Source: Christiangramia sp. (GTDB lineage: Bacteria > Bacteroidota > Bacteroidia > Flavobacteriales > Flavobacteriaceae). Taken from it: 43,426 bases of DNA. Position 1 is the stretch's first letter; the number at the start of each line of letters is the position of its first letter. This document shows positions 33,214 through 42,600 of this stretch, piece after piece. The stretch covers positions 1 through 43,426 of the forward strand of contig NZ_JAPYPC010000031.1 in assembly GCF_029937855.1 (NCBI RefSeq), in the 5' to 3' direction. Both the position numbers and the translations under genes were made by a program. The notes beneath the pieces were generated by a model. It did not search any database. It worked only from the letters and a program-made list of their open reading frames with translations, and was not told the DNA's origin.

Positions 33214-34206
33214 TCAGAATTCGTAAACCACTCCCACACCCAGCATTTGTTTCAATTGAATACGCGGACCGGAAGTTTCCAGTTTACCATCATTATTGGT
33301 GTCCTCCTTAAATTTCACATCATCATCATAACGAATATGTGTGCCTACATTGGCTTTTACAAAATCGTTCACCTTCATATTCACGGCTAATTGCCAGTCT
33401 ACATCGATGTTCCCAAATTTATTGAGATAATCTGAATATAGACTCAGCTGATTGTTTAGGTTGATATTCTCCCATACCTCTTTACTAAAATCGCTGGTAA
33501 CCAGGAAACCAAATTCAGTTCGTAACTTTTCACCTTCCCTAATAATATTCCCAAGCTCGTCTGTTACCGCAGGTTCCACTCCAAACATTCCTTCATTGGC
33601 TAGTTTTTGATCAAGCACAAAAGTAGATTTAAATGTGATAGGCGAAAGATAAACGGTTAAGTCTTCTTCGGGATGGGAGAATTCGGTTCCCGCACCAAGG
33701 AAAGTATAACCAGGAGCCATAAACTGAGAAATAGGAACCTCCGTATCTGGATATTTATACCCGTTTGAAAACTGCGTATTAAAACTAAACCTGGCTGAAT
33801 AATACCAGTTTGAGATACTGTCCTTTCTAAATCCAAACGAAGAACTAAATCTAAGTTCATCCTCTGTTTTCCTTATTTCCCTACCTTCCTGGGCATTGAT
33901 CCCGTAGCGTAAAGTCGCCGCATTTTTCCAAACGGTATGATCTTTTTCAAAATCCCTCTGGAAATTGGCATAAAATAATGCTGAAACCGAATTATTTCCT
34001 CCTGAATTCCAGTTCACAAAAGCTACTTCACTAAGATTAAGTCCGAACGTATTCTTTTCTGTCCAATAGATCAGCATGGAATCTGAAGTAGTAGTGTCCT
34101 TTGAAGCTACTGCCGTAGTATCATTTTCCACAACATACTTAAATTCAGAAGCTAAAGTTTTAATTGATATAATACAGAATAAAAATAGTAAGATTTGGAG
34201 CTTCAT
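33214..34206 (-). CDS. DUF3078-family outer-membrane protein
   Basis: A 330-residue exported protein with an N-terminal signal (LLFLFCIISIKTLAS). It carries DUF3078 features: FGLNLSEVAFVNWNSGGNNS near the start, ALFYANFQRDF, and TLRYGINAQEGREIRKTEDELR. Alternating aromatic strands suggest a beta-barrel. The C terminus ends in an aromatic residue (GVGVVYEF), typical of outer-membrane barrels. It is widespread in Bacteroidota but has no assigned function. It is 39 bases from the 3' end of dxs. Confidence 0.88.
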   Translation of the reverse strand: MKLQILLFLFCIISIKTLASEFKYVVENDTTAVASKDTTTSDSMLIYWTEKNTFGLNLSEVAFVNWNSGGNNSVSALFYANFQRDFEKDHTVWKNAATLRYGINAQEGREIRKTEDELRFSSSFGFRKDSISNWYYSARFSFNTQFSNGYKYPDTEVPISQFMAPGYTFLGAGTEFSHPEEDLTVYLSPITFKSTFVLDQKLANEGMFGVEPAVTDELGNIIREGEKLRTEFGFLVTSDFSKEVWENINLNNQLSLYSDYLNKFGNIDVDWQLAVNMKVNDFVKANVGTHIRYDDDVKFKEDTNNDGKLETSGPRIQLKQMLGVGVVYEF

Positions 34207-34245
34207 TTATGGGCTAAGGTTTTCGGAATTGCGAAAATAAAAAAA

Positions 34246-36021
34246 TCAATTCATAGATTCCAGCGTTTGCTGTATTCCTTGAACGTTAATTTTTGCGATT
34301 TCTTGTAATTCGTCCACACTTCCTTGCTCAATAAATTCGTCAGGAATTCCTAGTACTTCTACATCTCCCTTATAATCATGCTTTGAAGCATATTCTAAAA
34401 TTGCAGATCCAAAACCTCCATTCTTAACTCCGTCTTCCACAGTGATAATTTTAGAAAACTTCCTGAAAATTTTATTCAGAATTTTCCTATCCAGGGGCTT
34501 TACGAACTTCATATCATAATGAGCGATCTTTGCCTGTTTACTTTTTTCAAGATTTTCAATAGCGTTTTTTACATTTCCCGCCATATTGCCAATGCTCAAA
34601 ACTGCAATTTCCGATCCTTGCTTTAAACACGCTGCTTCTCCAATTTCAATCTTTTTAAATGGCAACTTCCAATCTTTTAACACACCTCTCCCTCTTGGGT
34701 ACCGAATAATCATGGGAGAATCCAATCCCAACTGCGCGGTATAAAGCAAATTTCTAAGTTCTACTTCATTTCTGGGGGCGGCAATGATAAGATTGGGAAT
34801 AGGCCTGGCATAAGCGAGGTCAAAAACACCATGATGGGTTGCGCCGTCTTCTCCCACAAGTCCCGCTCGATCCAGACAAAACACTACCGGCAATTTTTGA
34901 AGAGCCACATCGTGGATTAGTTGATCGTAAGCTCTTTGTAAAAAGGTGGAGTAAATAGCACAAAAAACAATAAATCCCTGTGTAGCCATTCCTGCGGAAA
35001 GCGTAACGGCGTGTTGTTCGGCAATCCCAACATCAAAAGCACGCTCCGGAAATGCCTCCATCATATATTTCAGGGAACTACCGGTAGGCATTGCGGGGGT
35101 AATCCCAATGATCTTTTCGTTCTTTTTAGCCAGCTCTACAAGGCTAAGCCCAAAAACATCCTGGTATTTCAGCGGAAGACCATCGGTATCATATTTCAGT
35201 AATTCCCCAGTTTCTGGCTCAAATTTACCTGGGGCATGATACTTCACCTGGTCTTCTTCAGCCTTTTTAAGCCCTTTTCCCTTTTTGGTGATTACATGAA
35301 GGAATTTAGGTCCCTTGATTTGCTTCATTTTCCTAAGGATATCCAAAAGACCTTCAAGATCATGACCATCAACCGGACCAAAATATTTAAAATTGAGCGC
35401 CTCAATTATATTATCGCGGGCAGGTTTATGCCCAACCCTCGCTTTGGTAAGGTATTCCTTTAAAGCGCCAACACTGGGATCTATGCCTATAGCATTATCG
35501 TTAAGAATTACCAGTAAATTTGCTTTGGTTACCCCGGCATGATTCAAGCCTTCAAAAGCCATCCCACTGGCAATAGAGGCGTCCCCAATTACAGCTATGT
35601 GTTGTTTTCCAGTCTCCCCTTTTAAATTTGAGGCTATGGCCATCCCCAGTGCCGCCGAAATAGAAGTAGAAGAGTGTCCCACCCCAAAAGTATCATAATC
35701 ACTTTCTTCCCGTTTTGGAAATCCGCTTAAGCCATTTAACTGCCTGTTGGTATCAAAAATATCCCTTCTTCCTGTTAGAATCTTATGCCCATAAGCCTGG
35801 TGGCCAACGTCCCATACCAGAAGGTCTTCAGGCGTATTAAAGATATAATGTAAAGCCACGGTAAGCTCCACAACGCCGAGACTCGCACCAAGGTGTCCTT
35901 CTTTAGTAGCTACGATGTCAATTATGAATTTACGAAGTTCCTGCGCGAGTTGCTGCAGTTCTTTTGGATCCAGCTTTCTTAACTCTTCAGGACTGTGTAT
36001 ATTTTTAAGAATCTCGGCCAT
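34246..36021 (-). CDS. dxs: 1-deoxy-D-xylulose-5-phosphate synthase
   Basis: Condenses pyruvate with glyceraldehyde 3-phosphate, the first step of the non-mevalonate isoprenoid pathway, using thiamine diphosphate. It has GHLGASLGVVELT (about 42-54), GHSSTS at 115-120, the cofactor motif GDASIASG at 146-153 with NDN at 174-176, and the transketolase pyrimidine domain with EQHAVT and DRAGLVGEDG. At 591 residues it is slightly short, as usual in Bacteroidota. ATG 36021 is preferred over 36045 because a TAACTTTG box lies between them, just before 36021. It is divergent from tadA. Confidence 0.96.
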   Translation of the reverse strand: MAEILKNIHSPEELRKLDPKELQQLAQELRKFIIDIVATKEGHLGASLGVVELTVALHYIFNTPEDLLVWDVGHQAYGHKILTGRRDIFDTNRQLNGLSGFPKREESDYDTFGVGHSSTSISAALGMAIASNLKGETGKQHIAVIGDASIASGMAFEGLNHAGVTKANLLVILNDNAIGIDPSVGALKEYLTKARVGHKPARDNIIEALNFKYFGPVDGHDLEGLLDILRKMKQIKGPKFLHVITKKGKGLKKAEEDQVKYHAPGKFEPETGELLKYDTDGLPLKYQDVFGLSLVELAKKNEKIIGITPAMPTGSSLKYMMEAFPERAFDVGIAEQHAVTLSAGMATQGFIVFCAIYSTFLQRAYDQLIHDVALQKLPVVFCLDRAGLVGEDGATHHGVFDLAYARPIPNLIIAAPRNEVELRNLLYTAQLGLDSPMIIRYPRGRGVLKDWKLPFKKIEIGEAACLKQGSEIAVLSIGNMAGNVKNAIENLEKSKQAKIAHYDMKFVKPLDRKILNKIFRKFSKIITVEDGVKNGGFGSAILEYASKHDYKGDVEVLGIPDEFIEQGSVDELQEIAKINVQGIQQTLESMN

Positions 36022-36027
36022 ACCCAA

Positions 36028-36035
36028 CAAAGTTA
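36028..36035 (-). promoter_or_regulatory. -7 box of dxs
   Basis: TAACTTTG on the minus strand matches TAnnTTTG exactly and ends 6 bases before ATG 36021, giving a nearly leaderless transcript. No -33 TTG is at the standard spacing. Confidence 0.5.
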
Positions 36036-36112
36036 CATTATGCAAATTGAATTCTGATTAAGACATTCCAAAGGAATCCCAAAATTTATATCTTTCCTGA
36101 AAATTTTAAAAG

Positions 36113-36562
36113 ATGCTGTCTCCCTTTAACGATGAATATTTTATGAAAAAAGCTTTGGAAGAAGCTGAATTAGCTTTCGAAAAAGGGGAAATTCCGGTAG
36201 GGGTTGTGGTAGTTATAAATGACCGTATCATCGCCCGCGGCCACAATCTTACCGAAACACTGAATGATGTAACTGCTCATGCTGAAATGCAGGCCATCAC
36301 TGCGGCCGCAAATTTTCTGGGTGGAAAGTACTTACAAAAATGCACCATGTATATCACTCTGGAACCCTGCCAGATGTGTGCCGGAGCACTTTATTGGAGT
36401 CAGATCTCGAAAATTGTGTTTGGAGCTGAAGATTCACAAAGGGGCTATAGAAAATTCGGTGTACAGCTCCATCCAAAAACCGAAGTAAAATCAGGAGTTT
36501 TGGAAGAAGAAGCCTCCTCTTTGTTAAAACGTTTTTTTATCGAAAAGCGGAATTTGAATTAG
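36113..36562 (+). CDS. tadA: tRNA-specific adenosine deaminase
   Basis: Converts the wobble adenosine to inosine in tRNA-Arg(ACG). Zinc-deaminase residues are intact: His56 and catalytic Glu58 in HAEMQA, Cys86 and Cys89 in PCQMC. The N-terminal MKKALEEAELAFEKGEIPVG and the HNLTE segment are TadA features. At 149 residues it is full length. A TATCTTTC box, one base from the consensus, lies at 36089-36096. Confidence 0.94.
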   Translation: MLSPFNDEYFMKKALEEAELAFEKGEIPVGVVVVINDRIIARGHNLTETLNDVTAHAEMQAITAAANFLGGKYLQKCTMYITLEPCQMCAGALYWSQISKIVFGAEDSQRGYRKFGVQLHPKTEVKSGVLEEEASSLLKRFFIEKRNLN

Positions 36563-36633
36563 CAAATAAAATGTTATTAAGAGCAGAACATAGTGGAGTG
36601 AAGGATCTTCTCAAATGAAAATTCTGCCGGATT

Positions 36634-36941
36634 GAGATTTCTCCCTACGGTCGAAATGACAAAATATCTCGACAGGTTCACGGCATCACCCTCAACTAGT
36701 TTAAGGATCTCTACAGATGCTGAAATAAATTCAGCATGACGAGGATTAAAAGTATATGACACGGTGAACGAAGTGAAGCAGTCTCTATGTAAGAGATTCC
36801 TTCGCTACGCTTGGAATGACGTGAAAAAACGTACTCACCTTGTAAAAGAAAATCCTCACGTTCCCGGAATGACAAGGTCACCCTGAACTCGTTTCAGGGT
36901 CTCTAGCTAAAGATGCTGAAACTAGTTCAGCATGACGAGGA
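36634..36941. repeat. Dispersed intergenic repeats, two families
   Basis: The 389-base gap after tadA holds no gene but is filled with repeats. Family 1, pattern GA(G/A)ATTnCT...GAATGAC, occurs at 36634-36660, 36793-36820 and 36848-36873. Family 2 occurs at 36686-36745 and 36878-36941 and carries two small hairpins; in the second copy these are CCCTGAA/TTCAGGG at 36881-36899 and TGCTGAA/TTCAGCA at 36914-36932. The hairpins share a CTGAA/TTCAG core. A related hairpin lies at 43353-43368. Confidence 0.7.
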
Positions 36942-36951
36942 AGAACGAAAA

Positions 36952-37734
36952 TTATTTCAATTCTTCAGGTAATTCAGTTACTTTGATATAATCTACATAG
37001 AATTTATCTGGAAGGGCTTCATCTTTAATTTCAGCTCCACCTAAATTTCCGCCTACCGCCATATTGATCAAAAAATAGAAGTCTTTTCGAAAAGGATAAT
37101 GTTTAGCATCATACTGTTCCGGAGTGAATTTATAAAGCTGCTTATCGTCAACGAAAAATTCGATATAATCTTTAGTCCAGACTGCTTTATATTTATGAAA
37201 ACCTTCTTCAATACCTTCAATTTTCGTCTTTTTTGTATTCACCGTATTTCCATGACTTGCCGGGGTATGTAGTGAAGTAAAAATCATTCCCGGCTCCCGC
37301 CCTATGTATTCCAGAATATCAATTTCACCACTGGCAGGCCAGCTAACCTCGCTAATATCAGTACCCAACATCCATATAGCAGGCCAGAGGCCTTTGCCTG
37401 TAGCTACTTTTGCCCCTACTTCTATAACTCCAAACGTAAATTCCACATTATCTTTCGAATTTATCTTTCCGGAATAATATTGATTATCTTTTTTCACGGC
37501 GGTGATCACCAGATTTCCACCCTTTACCTCCACATAATCGCGGTCATATATCTGTCTTTCATTATTTCCCCAACCACACAAATTTGGGCAACCATCCCCT
37601 TCTTCATAATTCCAGATACTCGTATCCAGGCTATCTCCATTAAAATCCTCCTGAAATATCACTTTTTCCTGAGCTTTTATTGAGTTGACAATTCCGAAGA
37701 ATAAACTTAAAAATAGAACTGGATAACTTTTCAT
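36952..37734 (-). CDS. GH16 beta-glucanase (laminarinase-like)
   Basis: Endo-acting beta-1,3-glucanase, probably on laminarin. A signal peptide ends near NSIKAQ (about residue 22). The catalytic motif GEIDILE carries nucleophile Glu137 and acid/base Glu142, and WPAIWMLG precedes it as in laminarinases. At 260 residues the single GH16 domain is complete. Its ATG shares one base with the stop of the GH3 fragment, so it was the last gene of an operon. The operon now begins in two gene fragments, so expression of this intact enzyme is uncertain. Confidence 0.93.
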   Translation of the reverse strand: MKSYPVLFLSLFFGIVNSIKAQEKVIFQEDFNGDSLDTSIWNYEEGDGCPNLCGWGNNERQIYDRDYVEVKGGNLVITAVKKDNQYYSGKINSKDNVEFTFGVIEVGAKVATGKGLWPAIWMLGTDISEVSWPASGEIDILEYIGREPGMIFTSLHTPASHGNTVNTKKTKIEGIEEGFHKYKAVWTKDYIEFFVDDKQLYKFTPEQYDAKHYPFRKDFYFLINMAVGGNLGGAEIKDEALPDKFYVDYIKVTELPEELK

Positions 37735-38936
37735 TATTTGCTGAAATTAAATTTTACGGTTTGTACTTCCTCTGAATTTCCACCTACCATAAGTTCAAAC
37801 TCTCCATCTTCTGCTTCCCATTTTCCTGAAGCGGTATAAAATGTAAGCATTTCTTCAGTAATATTAAATGTAACAGTTTTGGTTTCTCCCGGTTCAAGCT
37901 CCACCAATTCAAAGCCTTTTAATTCTTTGATGGGCCGGGCAATGCTTGCCACAAGATCATGCAAAGAAAGTTGCACAACTTCTTTTCCCTTTACCTCTCC
38001 GGTATTAGTTATTCGTACACTTAAACTAATTTCTCCTCCTTCATTTAAATTTTCAGAAGAAAGTTTTGGTGCTCCATACTCAAAATTGGTATAACTAAGT
38101 CCGAAACCAAAAGGATAAAGAGGTCCGTTTTCAATATCTGTATAATGAGAATATGTCACATGTTGATCGTTAGATGGCCTGCCCGTGCTCATTCGATTGT
38201 AATATAAAGGTTCCTGCCCTACAGCTCTTGGAAAAGAAACCGGTAGCTTACCGGAAGGATTATATTTTCCGGTAAGAACATCTGCAATTGCATTTCCACT
38301 TTCAGACCCCAGTTGCCAGGTCTCAACAATAGCAGGAATATTTTCAGAAGCCCAGCTTAATTCCAGCGGTCTTCCGTTTATAAGTACGAGAACAATATTT
38401 TTATTGACCTTTTGAACTTCTTTCAGCAACTCCATCTGCAATCCGGCAAGGCCTATATTTACCTGACTTCTTCCTTCTCCAGACTGGAATGCATCCTCTC
38501 CAAGCGCCATAATCACCAATTCCGCTTCTTTTGCTTTATTCACCGCCTCAGGAATTCCAGATCTGTCGGTCTTGTTGATTTCCAATGGCATTAAAAAGCT
38601 GCGTTCTCCTTCTCCCAATGTTACTCCTTTTGCATAGGTAATTTCAGCATCTAAATTGGCATTCTTTAATCCTTCAAGTACTGAAGCTGCGGAATTGCTT
38701 TCTCCCTGCGCTCTCCAGTTCCCAATTGGAGTATCTTTATCATCGGCCAATGGACCGATCACCGCTATTTTTTTTACCGAAGATTTTATCGGCAAAAGAT
38801 GACCTTCATTCTTTAAAAGAACGATTGATTTTTTCGCAATATCACGTGCAATTTCCTGATGTTCAGAATAAGGAACTTCAAGATCTGCATTCATATATCG
38901 ATAAGGATTCTCAAATAACCCTAATTTGAACTTTAA
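37734..38936 (-). pseudogene. GH3 beta-glucosidase, C-terminal half only
   Basis: The open frame from 38894 gives 386 residues matching the second half of BglX-type GH3 enzymes: IARDIAKKSIVLLKNEGHLLP, GEDAFQSGEGRSQVNI, the EEWAL-like sandwich region, PLYPFGFGLSYTNFEY and the C-terminal fibronectin-like domain. GH3-like sequence continues upstream without a start codon (LKFKLGLFENPYRYM, about 38892-38936). The N-terminal barrel of about 370 residues with the nucleophile Asp and any signal peptide is missing, so the product cannot be an active glucosidase. It directly abuts and overlaps the truncated regulator. Confidence 0.88.
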
Positions 38937-39486
38937 AGAGACCCTCTCCTACCAGTTGAAAAAACAATTCTCCCTCATGATTGTAAATTCCCGAGACTGG
39001 TTTCCCCAGGGCATTATCCATCATATACATTGAATCTTTTAAAGGATCGTAATAATAGATGCCGCCAAAACTTCGAAATAGAATAAAACCATCGATGATT
39101 TCAATGTCCCAAAACTGTTCTCCATCCCCAATCCCATTAGGAAATCTGGACACCAGACTGGTATATTTTAAGACACCAAGTTCATTCCTCTCCCAATAAC
39201 CAGCTTCCATATAAGCACCGGTATAAATACGCTCTCCAACCACTTTGAGAGATCTAACTACCGTATTATTTGGAACAGGATATAGATGCCATTTTTCGCC
39301 ATTATATTCCAGTAAACCGGTACTATTGGCAAAATACAGATTTCGATGTACGTCCTGGGCAATCATCCAATTTTGGTTACCTGCCGAATATTTATTTGGG
39401 TCATAATTCGCAACCGGTGGCAATTCCTGCGTCCGCGTTCCGAAAAAACAAAAAAGAAGAAATAGTAAAATAAGTTTTTTACTCAA
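38911..39486 (-). pseudogene. Propeller/triple-tyrosine-type LuxR regulator, N-terminal fragment
   Basis: These 191 residues match the start of the roughly 900-residue exported sensor-regulators of flavobacteria: signal peptide (LILLFLLFCFFG), then NQNWMIAQDVHRNLYFANSTGLLEYNGEKW and further beta-propeller repeats (YTGAYMEAGYWERNELG, YTSLV). The frame then runs into GH3 DNA and stops after GEGLFKVQIRVI. The remaining propeller blades, the Y_Y_Y domain, the membrane helix and the LuxR domain are absent. The first codon is TTG at 39486, possibly a mutated ATG. Such regulators often control laminarin loci, which matches the GH16 and GH3 next to it. Confidence 0.82.
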
Positions 39487-39683
39487 AGGAATAAATCAAA
39501 TTAGGTATTGCTAAAAACTCAAGGAAAATTATCTTAAATTTCTACAGCATTTTTATTAATAAAAATTTTAGTCCTGGATGTTAAAGTATTATAAAGAGCT
39601 ATGCTATCCTAAGATTATTAGATTTTTTTGAAAGTTATAAAAACTACAAAGGCAACTCAATCAAACAAACACCCCTAGCTTCT

Positions 39684-42600
39684 ATGAGCATTATAAAAGA
39701 CCTATACAAAAATAAAATTTCCAAAGATTTAAGCTTTTTAACCCTATCCCTACTTTTCACAATTTTTTCAATCCAGGCACAAGAAGGACTTTCGAACAGT
39801 AAGGAGAAGGTGCATTCAGTCTATATTACCTCCAATACGGCGTTGAGAAGTAATGAATCCAATCAGAAAATACTAAATCAGATCGTGGAAGCTTCAAAAA
39901 AAGGAGATTCTGCTAGCCTTGTGATCGTAGGTAACATCGTACCTAAAAAAGGATTCCCGGATAAGGATAATGGTCGTGACCAGGTAGAACAGGATCTTCA
40001 GAAAAACTTACTCGATCTTATAGAGGATTTTAAGGGGAATATCATTTTTACTCCGGGCTATAATGAGTGGCAGGATGACGCTCCGGATAATATAGATGAT
40101 CTTGAATCCTTTTTACAGGATAATTCCAGGGCAAAATTTTGGCCTAACGATGGTTGCCCTATTGAGAGTGAGAGCCTGAGTGAAGAGGTGCAGCTTATAA
40201 TGATAGATTCTCAATGGTATCTTGAAGATTGGGATGAGCATCCCTACATTAATAATAAATGTGAAATTAAAACCCGGGTCCAGTTTAGGGAAGCATTTAA
40301 TGATGAACTGGAGGATAGCCAGCTGAAAACTGTAATTGTGGCTGTTCACCACCCCGTGATGACCCAAACAAAATTAGGTTTTTTTCAGAAAATCATAGGT
40401 GCAGGAAGCCAGACCCGGAGAAACCCTCAGCTTAAACAACTGATGGGAACTCTTGAGGCACTGGCCAGGCAGTATAATGATGTTATTTTTGTATCTGGGA
40501 ACGACCAAAATCTGCAATATGTTCAGGACGATAATGTAGAACAAATCATAGCCGGAGTTACTGAAAATCCTGCAAAGGCAAAACCCGAGAAAGACAATGG
40601 GGATTTCGCTACTTACGACCTTGGTTATGCTAAAATAAATATTAATAAAGATGGAAGTTCCAATGCAGAATTTTTTAAAGTTTTGCCTTCAGGTTCAGAA
40701 AAGATTTTCAATGCCCAAATCTCCAGAGAACGTTTAAGCCTGGACGAAGTTGAATGGCCAGAAACCCGGCTTGGGAAAACTACCATGGCTTCTGTGTACA
40801 CCGAAGAAGAAACAGATAAAGATGGCCTTTTCAAGGCGATCTGGGGAGAACATTACCGTCCTTTATATAGCAGAAAATTTGAATTCCCGGTTTTGTACCT
40901 GGATACAATTCCGGGAGATCTGGAAATTTTAGGTGCAGGAGGAGGCCACCAATCCAGATCTTTAGGCTTTGTTGATGAAGATGGACATGAATACACGATG
41001 CGGGCTCTTAAAAAAAGCGCCTTACAGTTTCTACAAACTACTGTAGTAACTACTCATTATGTCGAAGATTTCCTGGAAAACACCGTAGCTGAAAGATACG
41101 TTCAGGATTTTTATACCACTGCATTTCCCTACGGAACCTTTCCTGCCGGAAGGTTTATGGATGAATTGAACATTTTTCACCCAAATTCAAGTCTTTATTA
41201 TGTTCCTAAACAGGAAGCATTGGGGATTTATAATGAAGATTATGGCGATGAATTATATATGTTTGAAGCACATATAGGTGGTGAAAATAAAGATCTTGAA
41301 ATCTTTGGAGGTGCTGAGGATATTTTAAATACCTCAGATCTTTTACTCGATATGCGGGAAACCAAAGATGTGTATGTAGATGAAGACATGTTTATTAGGG
41401 CAAGGTTACTTGATATGTTGCTTGGAGACTGGGATAGACACGAAGGCCAGTATGAATGGGCCGAATTTGAAGATAAAAACGGCAGGAAAAAGTACCTTCC
41501 CATTGCCAAAGATCGTGATCAGGTATTTCCTAAAACCGATGGTTTTGCATTATCCCTCTTGCGAATTGGCTTTCCGGACTTTAGAGCGATGGAAGAATAT
41601 AGTCCTATGGTGAAAAGACCAAAATGGTTCAATATTGCCGGTTATCCACTGGACAAGGCATTTATTAGAAATGCAGAATGGGAAGATTGGCAAAAACAAG
41701 TTAATTATATTCAGCAAAATATTACTGATGAGGTAATTCAGGAAGCTTTCAATGTTTTACCTGAAGATTTAACTGAGGATGCTTATGTAGCTGAAATAAA
41801 AAAGACCATGAAAGCTCGTAGAGGCAACCTTGAAAAAATTGCAAGGGATTATTATAAGCACCTAGCAGAGTTTGATATGTTCACAGGAACCGAAGATGAC
41901 GATAAGTTTATAATTACAAGAAAACCAAATGGAATAACCACTATCAACCTGAAAAATAAAGATGGTGAAGATCTTGCTGAAAAATCTTATAATTCAGATA
42001 ATACGAGAGAAGTTTGGGTGTATGGTCTGGATGGAGACGATGAATTTCAAATTACTGGAAAAGGTTCCAGTTTGGTTCCACTTAAAGTAATAGGTGGCGA
42101 AGAAAACGACATTTATGATTTTCAAAATACAAGACGCGCCAAATTATATGACTATAAGAGCAAGGAAAATACTATTAAAACTCCGGGCGCACGTAAAATG
42201 CTGGTAGATTCTTATGAGATCAATAATTATGATCCCTATAAAAAGAAAATAAGACAATATACTTTCTTTCCGAGTGCCGATTTTAATTCAGACCAGGGTT
42301 TTAGCCTTGGAGTGAAAAACACCTATACCACGAAAGGACTCGTTAGGAATCCTTTTACTGCCAGGCATAGTTTATCTGCTAATTATTTTTTCGCTACGAC
42401 CGGATTCGATGTAAAATACTCAGGTGAGTTTGCACATATTTTTTACAACTGGAATCTGGGGCTTGATGCCTATTATTCCAGTCCGAATTTTGTCATCAAC
42501 TATTTTGGAACAGGGAACGAAACAGAATACGACCAGGATGAAGTAAGTAAAGATTATAACCGGGTGAAAATTCAGCAGTGGAGATTTGCGCCTTCGTTAA

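Noticed and set aside
36577-36762. 61-codon minus-strand frame after tadA
   Set aside because: It is made of dispersed repeat sequence and carries no protein signature.
37734-38894. Intact short GH3 beta-glucosidase starting at MNADLEV
   Set aside because: GH3 homology continues upstream of that methionine with no start codon, and the catalytic barrel is missing.
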